A DNA stretch of 64,000 nt, taken from Eulemur rufifrons (lineage: Eukaryota; Chordata; Mammalia; Primates; Lemuridae). Positions within the stretch are counted from its first letter, which is position 1. Every line of letters begins with the position of its first letter. A program made the position numbers and the translations under genes. The stretch spans positions 242,224,843 to 242,288,842 of the forward strand of contig NC_090989.1 in NCBI RefSeq assembly GCF_041146395.1, in the 5' to 3' direction. Of this stretch, positions 49,739 to 60,230 are shown piece after piece. The notes under the pieces were generated by a model. It was not told the DNA's origin, searched no databases, and worked only from the letters and a program-made list of their open reading frames with translations.

Positions 49739-50190
49739 TGAAAGCTTGGCACTTATCCATGAGGTCACATCAGAAGAACGAGGACAGTGGTTGAAGAGAG
49801 GGAAAGAGAAGTTTATTACTTTGCTAGCAAAGGAGGAAAATGGTAGACTCTCATCTAAAAAAATCCAAATTTTCCTGAACATAAGCAGAAATACAGAGCT
49901 TTTAAAGGGAGGGCCCTCAGTTCTAGGTACTTTGTTAATGACTCCTAATCATCCAATCTCTGCCAAAGACAAAGCCTGTGATCTCTGCTCACCTGGGCCC
50001 CCTGGGGCCCACTTGGGAGACTGGTGCTGGCCTGGAATGGCTGAGCTCTCTCCTGTAACAGAAAGAACAAAAGACCTTCTCCCTGCCTCAGGGATGCAAG
50101 CCAGGCAGCAGTTCCCAAAAAGAGCAGAGGAAGTTTTAAAGAGACAGAAAATCTCTCTACTGTTTTTTTCAGATCATTCACTCTGTTACA
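49739..50190 (-). mobile_element. Solo LTR (class I ERV-like), antisense
   Basis: On the plus strand it runs from 'tgaaagcttggcac' to 'ctctgttaca', so the ends are TG..CA and the length is 452 bp. On the minus strand an AATAAA signal (about 49815, 'gtttatt' on plus) is followed by a C/T-rich U5-like stretch. A TTTAAAAG TATA-like box lies about 90 bp upstream of it. The hexamer 'agtact' occurs just outside or at both ends (49728-49733, 50190-50195). No second LTR or interior. The 150-codon plus-strand frame inside is not a gene. Confidence 0.6.
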
Positions 50191-50263
50191 GTACTTAATA
50201 GTCAATCATTTAATTCTATTGAATAACAGAGAAAATTATTCTAGCCATAAACTTTATACCAGT

Positions 50264-50291
50264 ATCATCTCTCTCTCCCTCTCTCTCTCTC
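50264..50291. repeat. (TC)n microsatellite
   Basis: TC/CC-mixed run directly preceding the poly(T) of the adjacent antisense Alu. Confidence 0.85.
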
Positions 50292-50589
50292 TTTTTTTTT
50301 TTTGAAACAGAGTCTCACTCTGTTGCCTGGGCTAGAGTGTTGTGGTGTTAGCCTAGTTCACAGCAACCTCAAACTAAACTCCTGGGCTCAAGCAATCCTC
50401 TTGCCTCAGCCTCTCGAGTAGCTGGGACTACAGGTATGCACCACCATGCATGGCTACTTTTTTCTATTTTTAGTACAGATGGGGTCTCACTCTTGCTCAG
50501 GCTGGTCTTGAACTCCTGACCTCGAGTGATCCTCCTGCCTCGGCCTCCCAGAGTGCTAGGATTACAGACGTGAGGCACCACACTTGGCC
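50292..50589 (-). mobile_element. Alu SINE, antisense
   Basis: Poly(T), 'tctcactctgttgcctgggc', 'gttcacagcaacctcaaact', an internal 'aaact' duplication near 50373, 'gtagctgggactacaggtat', 'ttgctcaggctggtcttgaa', ending 'tgaggcaccacacttggcc'. No extra middle insert. Target-site duplication not clear because of the adjoining TC repeat. Confidence 0.9.
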
Positions 50590-50754
50590 CCAGCATTGTC
50601 TTTATTCCAGCTCATTTAAGCATGTTCCGGGTTGTGAAATTTAAGAGGATATTTAAAAACTTGGAATAAGTTCAATAAAATTATACATCATGGTTACAAT
50701 GCTAATGATGTATGTATATGTATGGAAGAGGGGCAAGAACAAAAAGAATTGAAA

Positions 50755-51470
50755 ATAAATTGTTTTCATCAGGGAAATACAAATTAAAACCACAATGAGA
50801 TACCACCTTACTCCAATTAGCATGGCCATTATTAAAAAGTAAAAAAACAATAGACACTGGTATGGATGCAGTGAAAAGGGAACATTTATATACTGTTGGT
50901 GGGAATGTAAATTAGTACAACCTCTATAGAGATCAGTATGGAGATTTCTCAAAGAACAAAAAGAAGACCTACCATTTGACCATGCAATCCCACTACTGGG
51001 TATCTACCCAGAGGAAAAGAAATCATTATATCAAAAAGGTACCTGTACCTGTACGTTGATAGCAGTACAATTTACAATAGCAAAGATATAGAATGAGCCT
51101 AAATGCCATCATGAGTGGAGTGGATTAAGAAAATGTCTCATATATACACACCATGGAGTACTACTCAGTGATAAAAGAGAATGAAATAATGTCTTTTGCA
51201 GCAACTTGGATGGACCTGGAGGCCATTATCATAAGTGAGAGCTAAATTATAGCTATACAAGGGCACACAGAGTAGTATAATGGACACTGAGGACACCAGA
51301 AGGGGGAGAGTAAGAGAGGGTGAGGTTTGAAAAATTACCTGTAGGGTACAATGAATGCTACTCAGGGTGCTGGGCACACCAAAAGACCAGACTCCACCAT
51401 CATACAGTACATATATGTAATGTAATTCAACTTGTACTTCCTAAATCTATTAAAATAAATAAAAAATATT
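50755..51470 (+). mobile_element. LINE-1 ORF2 C-terminus and 3'UTR, sense, 5'-truncated
   Basis: 'catcagggaaatacaaatta', 'ccacaatgagataccacctt', 'tatactgttggtgggaatgt', 'tgcaatcccactactgggta', 'atggagtactactcagtgat', 'tggatggacctggaggccat' are the end of ORF2. 'ggggagagtaagagagggtg', 'gggtacaatgaatgctactc' and an A-rich tail are 3'UTR. Several in-frame stops and indels. About 715 bp of an L1 that would be about 6 kb when complete. Confidence 0.9.
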
Positions 51471-51949
51471 TACTGGATTAAAAATAACACGAAGTTTAAA
51501 AAATTTATTAATTTATTTAGAAATAATAATAAATAATTCATTACTATATTTTTAAAAAGTTAGTGAGAAGAGTGGCATTGTTTTACATTTTACAATCTTT
51601 TTATTGTCTGACTTTTAAATAAAAAATAGTTGACTCTTAAGAAATAACAGAAAATACATTGTTTTAGTGTAGTAAAATTATTGAATAATTTTTATTATTT
51701 TTACTCTTTTAAAAAATAATTATTTTTGAAGGATATTTGAAATGAAATACAAGATTGGAGAAATAAGACTGAAGAAAATCATAGGTGAGTAACAACAATG
51801 ATTGGAGAGCTGTGAACAAAAAGAGTTAGAAATCAAGTGGCTCCTGGTTTGCAGAATTTGGAAATAACCTAGTGTGAGGAGCTTGATCTATGAAGGATGA
51901 TGACAATCTCCATTAGGGACCAGACAGGAGGCAACAGGCTTAAGTTGCA
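51471..51949. other. Unassigned, very AT-rich
   Basis: AT-rich (51480-51740) with no recognised element. Confidence 0.4.
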
Positions 51950-52140
51950 GCATGAGGGATTTAGATAAGAGAAAAGGAAAAATTTTCAGACAGTGAGGTT
52001 TGGTAGACACCGGAATGTGTAACTGGGGAAGCTTGTGGAATTTCCTTCTCTAGAAGTCTTTTAAAAATAGGATAGCGTCTCATCTGCCTGAAGGATGGAC
52101 TCTATTTGACCTTTCAAAGTGTCTGCTGAACCCAGAAGGT
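51950..52140 (+). repeat. CR1/L3-like ancient fragment
   Basis: 'agcttgtggaatttccttct', 'ctagaagtcttttaaaaata' and 'ctgcctgaaggatggactct' resemble the mammalian CR1/L3-type text. Diverged. Confidence 0.4.
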
Positions 52141-53084
52141 GTTCCACAGCTTGGAGAAGAGAGCTTGAATGATCCTGGGTAGCTTGAGTAATGAATATAG
52201 GGTGAAAAATTCATTTTATTTTGATTTATATATATTATATGTAAATTATGTCTGCCATAGTTCTTTCTTTTTCTTTTGGTTGAATGTTTTCATTTTTAAG
52301 GCCTAGAGATTAGTTTAAGTAAAAATATTATAGGGAGGGGAGGAGGAACTCTTTTATCTTAGAGAGTATTTTTACAGGGACATAGGCAAGCAGAAAAGGA
52401 TACTTTGGACATATTTGATTTTGATTTCACTTCCTATTCTAAATTAAAAAAAAAAACACTGTTCTTTCTATTGGCTTTAGTATTTTAAGGGTAAATTTTA
52501 AAAAATTAATTTAGTCTAAATATTTCTCACAGTGTTTTTGGCAGAGCAAGTATCCTAAACTGGAAGAGGTTCTCTGTATTTAATTTCCTGTCAGGAAGTT
52601 TACCTTCCGAAGTCCAAGTGTGAGGTCAAGCTTTGGGTTGCTGGAAATGGTAATGTCCTTTACTGTCTGAGCACCCAGACAACACTTAATGAAACATCCT
52701 ACTTTGTGGACATTGGTAAGGATTAAAATGCTCTGTTTCTTCCTTTTTTGATTTGTGATTTCTTTATCCAGTCTTCTAAACCTCAGAAATAAAACTGTAT
52801 GTAAGTAAGAGCATCTGTATTCTCAGGATTCAGCTATAACTGTAAATTTTCAGTTACAGGTGATATTCATCTTTTTTTTTTTCTCCTAAAAATCTCCTAA
52901 AATATACTGCAGGCCAAAATGGAGTTAAGCTTTAGAACTCATTATCTACTTCAAGCAAAACAATTCCATGGTATTCTAAATCTGATTTCTTTCTAAGTCT
53001 GTTTTAGTTGACCTGAGGACATTTACGGGTTAAAGCAGTGAATTATTATAATAAATTCCCATATTCATGTAGCTCTTCATGTTT
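52141..53084. other. Unassigned sequence
   Basis: No repeat or exon recognised. Short T- and A-tracts only. Confidence 0.4.
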
Positions 53085-53275
53085 GTCAAAGTGCTTCCTC
53101 ATCTGATATCTAATTTGATTTCAATAGGAGCCTTGTGAATATCATGATCTTATAGATGGCAAAATATCTCAGTAAGAAGATATAATTTGCTCAAGATGAC
53201 AAAACTAGAAAATGCAGAGTTGGAACACTTCTGATTTCAAAGCCTGGGTCTTTTCCAGTGCCCTATGCTATGCTG
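53085..53275 (-). repeat. MIR SINE, antisense
   Basis: 'ttgtcaaagtgcttcctcat', 'atcttatagatggcaaaata', 'atttgctcaagatgacaaaa' and 'tccagtgccctatgctatgc' follow antisense MIR. Confidence 0.75.
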
Positions 53276-54149
53276 TTTCTGAGAATCTGTGATTTTTCTG
53301 GTGTTGTACTTATTTTCACTATTGGTGAGATTTTTGCTTCTCATTTATCCTGAATCAAAATCATATTAGATACTATGACACTAAAGTCATTGCCAAATAG
53401 AAAGTCGTGCTAGTATTCTTAGGGAGTAAAACACAAAAGGTTTTCAAAATATTCTGCCATTCCACATAGTAAGTCATGTAAATTTCTGATAGGACAATCT
53501 TTATGAGATTACAACCCATTCTAATTCATGCCAGTTATGGATTATGAAGCAGAATTTTGTTTTTATTACAAAATATATTTTAATTATTGCATCTGTCTCT
53601 GACAGAATATTGAATATACTTCTGATAGTCCCTGGCACTCTGTCCTGGGTGTCTTTGGGGTATAGTGGCTTTATTTCCTTCCCTAATAGTTCGGAAGTTT
53701 GTTTAATACTGACTCAGAGGAAGCATTCTAGCTGAGTCCTCACATGGTCTTGTTTACAGCTCCGGAGTGTACATAATAGATAAGCTACTGACTTCCACAA
53801 GACCCCCGCACTTCCTGGGTGCGTGGGTGTGTGTGCTTGCGCTTGTGAATTAAGATTGTGCAATCTCCCTGCTAGCTGTATCAGGTTGCAAAGTCATTTC
53901 ACATCTTTTAAATATTCTTCTAGTGTGCCTAATTTCATGATCCAAAAACCATTGTATTCCATGGGAGGTATGCTGGTAGCTAATTGTAAGCACTGAAAAG
54001 CCCGTAAGTTTATAACAAGATCAAACCTGATATTGGGGCAGGGTGTAGAAAAATTTGCCTAAGGAAATATTGTGAAATAAAGCTGCAAATGGCTACAGAT
54101 GAACATTGTTCCATCTGTAGGATTTGTTTCCTTGATTGTAATTATAATT
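53276..54149. other. Unassigned sequence
   Basis: Contains a GT-rich patch near 53818-53845. No repeat or exon recognised. Confidence 0.4.
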
Positions 54150-54360
54150 ACCACTTCTATAGAGCCTAGTCTGTGGCAAGAACTTTGTTGGGCCAACATC
54201 ATCTTAATTGCGTCTAGTGGTAGCCTTAAAAGGTAAATATGGCTTTAGCACTTTTATAGAAAAAAAGAAGACTGTTGAATTCAAATAATATGTCCTGTGT
54301 TGCACTGATGGTAAATGATTGAGTGATTAATGGAGCTAGGATTGTTTGACCCCAAAGACC
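54150..54360 (-). repeat. MIR SINE, antisense, diverged
   Basis: 'tagagcctagtctgtggcaa', 'gaactttgttgggccaacat', 'actgatggtaaatg' and 'agctaggattgtttgacccc' loosely follow antisense MIR. Confidence 0.45.
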
Positions 54361-55554
54361 AACTAGGTTCTTTCTATATATCTCTCTTTGGTTCCTTTTT
54401 TTTTTTTTTGATATGAATTTGCATGAAATGTAATTGTAGGTTACATAAGATATTGTAGAGTTCATTAGAAGAACTGTTTCTGAATCTTAAGAGGGTTCAG
54501 GCTAACGATGTTTGAAGGATGATGATGGTGTGCTGAGAATAGCTTCATCAAACTCTTGAATGTTTCAGGGAAGGTGGACTCAAGGCACAAATGTCACATA
54601 GATCCCAGATCATTCTTGCCTAGAGAAGGAGAATGTACCCATGATTATGTATGTAATCTGTCTGTGACATAGTACTAAAGTGATTAAATTCATCATTAGT
54701 GAATATTGATATTAAAAATCCAGATGAAAATTTTCTTCAACTCTTTTCATCAAAACTAAGCAGGCTTATCATCTTAAGATAGTGCTTGCTAAATTTAGGC
54801 ACTCTTTGTACCTCTTAGTTGTATTAAATAAAAGCCATCATAACTCTTTCTCTTTGTTTTCTCTTTCCAGCTGCTGCTGCTGCTGTTACTACTGTTGCTA
54901 CTGCTGCTGAAATATGAGGCATGCCTTGCACCACTGTTGCAGAGGACAGCTTTGTTTTTGCAAAATGCATGGAATGGAGTTTGTGGGTATATTGATTGCA
55001 GGCAATGAAAGACCTGAATAAATATGTAAGAATGACCACAAGGCACCAGACGTGGGTGTATTTATCCGCTTGCCTCATTACTAAGAGGTTTTAGTTCCAG
55101 AAAATATCCGGAAGGATTTAGTTTGGGGAAGTAGGGAGGGAGAGGGAGTGGAATACAAATTTTGAATTTTTACACAATTCATTTGAGCTTCTAATTAAAA
55201 TATTCTAATTTCTTTGCATTGGAATCAGGATTTCTTATGGAGTAGCTGAGGAAAGATTTTCTTATCTGTGTCCATAGGTATTAGAAATTGATTAGAAAAT
55301 TTGTTTAGTATGTGAATTAGAAGGCATTTGATTGAAAAGAAAATTGGAAATCAGAAAGTTAAAGATTAGCTATTAAAACAGCAATTAAGAGTTTTGTGGT
55401 TCCAGAACTATATTTGTCTTATTGGTATCTGCTTTGCCCCATTTGCAAGCTAAATTGTGTCCATACAATCCTGTCTGGTATTCTACTCCTTAAATATTAA
55501 ATAGTTCATGTAGTTTCATTGATAGAGGGTAAATGAAGTCCATTTTCATTCTTC
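54361..55554. other. Unassigned sequence containing a CTG-type tract
   Basis: Holds the triplet tract 54869-54909 and an AATAAA at 55017-55022 (see findings). No repeat family recognised. Confidence 0.4.
54869..54909. repeat. (CTG)n interrupted triplet repeat
   Basis: Five CTG units, then GTTACTACTGTTGCTA interruptions, then three more CTG units. Preceded directly by a pyrimidine-rich 'tctttccag'. Confidence 0.9.
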
Positions 55555-55790
55555 AGAGACAGCATAGGACAATGATGAGGATATTTAGCCCTGGAGTCAG
55601 ACTTGAACTTAGTTAAAAATCAAGTTGCACTGTATTAAGTTTTGCAACCTTGGGCAAGTTAGTTAAGCTCTTTTTGCCTCAGTTTTTTCATCTGCAAAAT
55701 GGGGATGCTAACGTTACATATTTCATGAGGTTATTATGAGGATTAAAATGAAAGAAATATATAAGTATCTGGCACATATTAAGAGAGAGA
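55555..55790 (+). repeat. MIR SINE, sense, near full length
   Basis: 'cctggagtcagacttgaact', 'gcaaccttgggcaagttagt', 'gcctcagttttttcatctgc', 'aaaatggggatgctaacgtt', 'tgaggattaaaatgaaagaa' and 'tatctggcacatatt' cover nearly the entire MIR. Confidence 0.9.
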
Positions 55791-55799
55791 GTAAAACCA

Positions 55800-56140
55800 T
55801 AATTCTTTTAAAAATTTTAATTTCTGTATAGTAGTATTTGCCTTTTTTGGTCTACAGTTCTATGAATTTTAATATATGCAGAGAATACTATAACTATCAA
55901 CACATCAACACAATAGGATACAGAATAATTTCAACAGCCCAAAGAATTCTCTTGCTGCCTATTTATAGTCAGACATGCCACCTCCTTCACTGTGCCTCCA
56001 GATCCTACCCCTTAGCTAATCTGATGTGTTTTCTGTTCCTGTAGGTTTGCCTTTTTCTGAATGCCATACATAAATGGAATCATTGCTTATATAATCTTCT
56101 GAGATGGGCATCATTCACTCAGTATCTATATAATACCTTT
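55800..56140 (-). mobile_element. LINE-1 (L1M type) 3'UTR, antisense
   Basis: 'actataactatcaacacatc', 'aatttcaacagcccaaagaa', 'ttctctt gctgcctattt', 'tgatgtgttttctgttcctg' and 'tacataaatggaatcattgc' match the antisense L1M 3'UTR, as at 1515-1760. Non-coding fragment. Confidence 0.65.
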
Positions 56141-56670
56141 GTGGTACAACCTGATTAGCCTACAACCTTATCTGAAGAGCTGACTTCATAGAGAAAGGAT
56201 TAGATGAGTTTTTTTTTTTTTTGGATCATTAAGGGGAAGAAAAAACTCAGATTGACGTTATCCAAAAGGTGAATTTGGCTCTGTATGAAAAAGGAGTTTT
56301 TTCAAAGTTAACAAAATATCAAATAGGATGTATGTTCAAGAGGAAATTATTTTTCTATCATTAGAGCATTGAGACATAAGCTAAAGAGTCACCTGGAATT
56401 CAAGGGGTAGAAAAAGAAATGAGTCAAATATAAATTAAATGAGAGAAAAGTATTGATATTGGGGGTGTGTGGTGTGTTTGTAAGGGTGGTAGTGGAGTGG
56501 GACAAGGTGTGAAAGGTCACAAATAATCCCAAATAATCCATAAATTTAACCAGAGTAGTTCAGTATTATCTGGGGGCAAGTTAACTGTTGTTGGGGGTCT
56601 AGAAGGGGACTTAGACCTTAATCACCTCCCTATGAACTACATGAGCGGGAGGTTAGGCAGCAGCTACTAT
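56141..56670. other. Unassigned sequence with T-tract
   Basis: T-tract at 56208-56222. No element recognised. Confidence 0.4.
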
Positions 56671-57034
56671 AAAAGGGGGAGAAGAGGGCTGGGCGCGGTG
56701 GCTCACGCCTGTAATCCTAGCACTCTGGGAGGCCGAGGCGGGTGGATCGCTCAAGGTCAGGAATTCGAGACCAGCCTGAGCAAGAGCGAGACCCCGTCTC
56801 TACTAAAAATAGAAAGAAATTATCTGGCCAACTAAAATATACATAGAAAAAATTAGCCAGGGATGGTGGCGCATGCCTGTAGTCCCAGCTACTCGGGAGG
56901 CTGAGGCAGGAGGATCTAAGCCCAGGAATTTGAGGTTGCTGTGAGCTAGGCTGACGCCATGGCACTCACTCTAGCCTGGGCAACAGAGCGAGACTCTGTC
57001 AAAAAAAAAATAAAAAAGGGGGGGGGGAGAAGAG
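56671..57034 (+). mobile_element. Alu SINE, sense, youngest-looking copy, strepsirrhine-type
   Basis: Body 56687-57017: 'ggctgggcgcggtggctcac', Pol III A box and B box ('gaattcgagaccagcctgag' region), CpGs largely intact, the extra A/T-rich insert 'ccaactaaaatatacataga' between the arms, right arm 'gctgtgagctaggctgacgc' and 'gcctgggcaacagagcgaga', then an A-tail. Flanked by 'gggggagaagag' on both sides (56675-56686; 57023-57034), with the G run lengthened on the right. Confidence 0.95.
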
Positions 57035-57269
57035 ATGGAGTCTTGACCAGGACTAGGAGAGGGAAATGTAGCTGGGGAGGGCAGGAATGAAGTAAGGGAA
57101 GGAGCTGAGGGCGAGGCTGGGCAGACAAAGTTGCAATGGGTGCAGTTGGAGCTGTAGGTCAAAACACTGCATGTTTTATCCTGGAAGCAATAATTACCAT
57201 GATTTTTACTGCATAGTCTCCTAATTTGTGTCTGCGTGTGTATACTAATGAAATATATGGTGTTTTATG
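57035..57269. other. Unassigned sequence
   Basis: Purine-rich 57035-57125. No element recognised. Confidence 0.4.
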
Positions 57270-59517
57270 TGTAAATGTGTTTTTTCTTTATGTAATAATT
57301 ATTAATAATTATTAGCCTATTTTTTGTTATTAGTCATTATACCTTGAAGGATTTAATTACATAAAATCATGGTAAAAATTTTTCCATATTTTTTTAAAGG
57401 GAGAGTCTTCCTATGGACAAATTTTCTATTTATCCTACAAATTTACCTTAAATTTTTTTTTTATTTCAGCATATTACAGGGTACAAATGTTTAGGTTACA
57501 TATATTGCCTTTGCCCTGCCCGAGTCAGGGTTTCAAGCATGTCCACCCCCCAGACTGTGAGCATCGCACCCATTAGGTGTGAATATACCCATCCATTCCT
57601 CTACCCTCACACCTGCCCGACACCCAATGAATGTTGCTACTATATGTACACATAAGTGTTGATCAATTAATACCAATTTGATGGTGAGTGCAGGTGGTGC
57701 TTGTTTTTCCATTCTTGTGATACTTCACTCAGTAGAATGGGTTCCAGCTCTATCCACGATAATACAACAGGTGCTAGATCACCATTATTTTTTGTGGCTG
57801 AGTAGTACTCCATGGTATAAGTATACCACATTTTTATTAATCCACTCATGTATTGATGGGCACTTGGGTTGTTTCCACATCTTTGCAGTTGTGAATTGTG
57901 CTGCTATAAACATTCTAGTGCAGATATCGTTTTTATAGAATGTCTTTTTTTCCTTTGGGTAGATGCCCAGTAATGGGATTGCTGGATCAAATGGTAGTTC
58001 TACTTTTAGCTCTTTGAGGTATGTCCATATTACTTTCCATAGAGGTTGTACTAGTTTGCAGTCCCACCAGCAGTGTATGAGTGTTCTTATCTCTCTGCAT
58101 CCACACGAACATTTATTGTTTTGGGACTTTTTGATAAAAGCCATTCTCTCTGGAGTTAAGTCATATCTCATTGTGGTTTTGATTTGCATTTCCCTGATGA
58201 TTAGAGATGTTGAGCATTTTTTAATATGGTCATTGGCCATTAGTCTTATTTTCTTTTGAAAAGTTTCTGTACATGTCCTTTGCCCACTTTTTAATGGGGT
58301 TGTTTGATTTTTTTCTCCCTGATTTTCCTGAGTTCTGTATAGATTTCAGTTATGATCCCTTAATCAGATGTGTAGCATGCAAATATATTTTTTACCATTC
58401 TGTAGGTTGTCTGTTTGCTCTTGTGATAGTTTCCTTGGCTGTGCAGAAGCTTTTTAATTTGACCACAGGTCCCATTTATTTATTTTTGATGTTGCTGTGA
58501 TTGCCTCTGGGGTCTTCTTCATAAATTCATTCCCCAGGCCAATGTCTATAAGAGTTTTTCGAACATTTTCTCCTAGAATTCTTATAGTTTCATGCCTTAG
58601 GTTTAAGTCTGTTATCCACCGTGAGTTGATTTTTGTGAGAAGTGAGAGGTGCAGATCCTGTTTCAGTCTTCTACATGTGGCTATCCAAATTTCCCAGCAC
58701 CATTTATTGAATAAGGATGTTTTTCCCCAGTGTATGTTTTTGTCTGTTTTGTCAAAGATTAGATGGCTATATGTGGATGGTTTTATATCTGGGTTCTCAG
58801 TTCTGTTTCATTGGTCTATGTCTCTGTTCTTGTGCCAGTATCATGCTGTTTTAGTTACTATAGCCTTGTAGTTTAGCTTGAAGTCTGGTAAATTGATGCC
58901 TCCCAATTTATTCTTTTTGCTTAAGATTGCTTTTGCTATACGGGGTTTTCTCTGGTTTCGTACAAAGCATAGAATTATTTTCTATCACCATTTCTATTCA
59001 ACATAGTGCTGGATGTCCTAGCCAGAGCAATCAGACAAGAGAAGGAAATCAAGGACATTCAAATGGGGGCAGAAGAGGTCAAACTATCGCTCTTTCCTGA
59101 AGATATGATCTCATGTCTAGAAAATCCCAAAGATTCTGCCATGAGACTACTGGAATTGATAAACAGGTTCAGCAAAGTCTCAGGTCACAAAATCAATGCA
59201 CACAAACCAGTAGCATTCCTACTCCAACAACAGTCAAACTGAGAACCAAATCAAAACTCAATACCCTTCACAATAGCAACAAAGAAAATAAAATACCTTG
59301 GAATATATTTAACTAAGGAGGTGAAAGACTTCTACAGGGAGAATTATGAAACACTGAGGAAGGAAATAGCAAAGGACATAAACAGGTGGAAAACCATACC
59401 GTGCTCATGGATAGTCAGAATCAACATTGTTACAATGTCTATACTACCCAAAGTGATCTATAGATTCAATGTCATCCCTATTACAATATCAACATCATTT
59501 TTTGTAAATGTGTTTTT
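57270..59517 (-). mobile_element. LINE-1 insertion with 5' inversion and probable 3' transduction
   Basis: 57455-58982 is antisense L1: 3'UTR end 'tttatttcagcatattacag', then ORF2 C-terminus with a 151-codon open remnant (58240-57785) holding '[18 protein letters not shown]' and '[14 protein letters not shown]'. At about 58983 orientation flips: 58985-59502 is sense ORF2 reverse-transcriptase sequence that ends at a point almost adjacent in ORF2 to where the antisense part begins. 'tgtaaatgtgttttt' occurs at 57270-57284 and 59503-59517, the latter followed by 'aac', a good L1 endonuclease site. 57286-57445 is non-L1 sequence between two T-rich tracts. Dead copy. Confidence 0.85.
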
Positions 59518-59659
59518 AACTTGATCCATTTTTAAGTTGCGAATTGGTTAACTTGCTTCTGAAAATTTGAGAGTTTACCATATCAGCTACTATTTTCTGG
59601 GCAGGTATAGGGTAACTTAAACACTGGTTTACTCCTTGAGTGAATACTCTATGGGAGAA

Positions 59660-59815
59660 ATTATTCTTTCCATTTTATAGTTGAGGAAACTGAGATTTTG
59701 AGAGGTGAAGTGACATACCCAGAGACATACAGATAGTAAATACAGGCAGAGGCAGGACTTTTTCTCAGGAATATCTATTCATCTTCAGAGTGCAGGCTTT
59801 GTCTTTGCTAGGCTT
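59660..59815 (-). repeat. MIR SINE, antisense
   Basis: 'cattttatagttgaggaaac', 'tgagattttgagaggtgaag' and 'tgacatacccagagacatac' are clear antisense MIR. Confidence 0.8.
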
Positions 59816-60019
59816 TTGCCTGTACTCTGCTTTTACCTGGTGGTTAGATTTGTACGCTTTCAAGTCTTCCTTCTAATTCAAAATCTATAATCTGACTTTA
59901 AATATGAAGGAAAACAATATCTTAATTTAAAGTATATTCTATAATGATAGTCTCTCCTTATGTGTTTTGTCATTACTAACTGAACTTAGCAGGGAGCTGA
60001 GGAAAGGAAGGCCAAGCTA

Positions 60020-60230
60020 TGGAAAGGCCTTAGAATCAGAGCATCTAAGTTAAAATTTCAGTTCTGCCCATTATAGCTGTTTGAGCCCTCTCAGCCTTGT
60101 GTTCTTTGGTGAATTTGAGATGATAATACCAACTTCCCAGGCTTATTACATGGTTTAAATGAGAAAATTTATGGGCAAATGCCTTGCCATGCTTATTACA
60201 TGGTAGACATTTAAAAGGAGCTTGAGAAAT
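60020..60230 (+). repeat. MIR SINE, sense
   Basis: 'aaggccttagaatcagagca', 'ttcagttctgcccattatag', 'ctcagccttgtgttctttgg', 'gatgataataccaacttccc' and 'ttacatggtagacatttaaa' follow MIR. 'gcttattacatggt' occurs twice (60141 and 60191), probably chance within a degenerate tail. Confidence 0.7.

Noticed and set aside
49746..50198. 150-codon plus-strand open frame
   Set aside because: It lies wholly in the antisense solo LTR (49739-50190), runs against the LTR's own signals and has no recognisable domain.
54795..55078. Serine/alanine/valine-rich minus-strand frames
   Set aside because: Low-complexity translation of the CTG-type triplet tract.
56687..56780. Pol III A/B-box-like promoter suggesting a small RNA gene
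   Set aside because: It is the internal promoter of an Alu; no separate RNA gene is indicated.
57785..58240. 151-codon minus-strand open frame with clear protein similarity
   Set aside because: This is the C-terminal relic of L1 ORF2 inside a truncated, inverted insertion; not a host gene.
58497..58871. 124-codon plus-strand frame (and similar frames 57963-58500)
   Set aside because: Antisense shadow of the L1 ORF2 remnant on the minus strand.
59006..59316. Plus-strand frames resembling a reverse transcriptase
   Set aside because: They are the inverted 5' segment of the L1 insertion, with the catalytic region altered and the frame broken.
60141..60204. Repeated 'gcttattacatggt' as a possible target-site duplication
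   Set aside because: The interval between the copies is ordinary MIR 3' text with no tail or inserted body.
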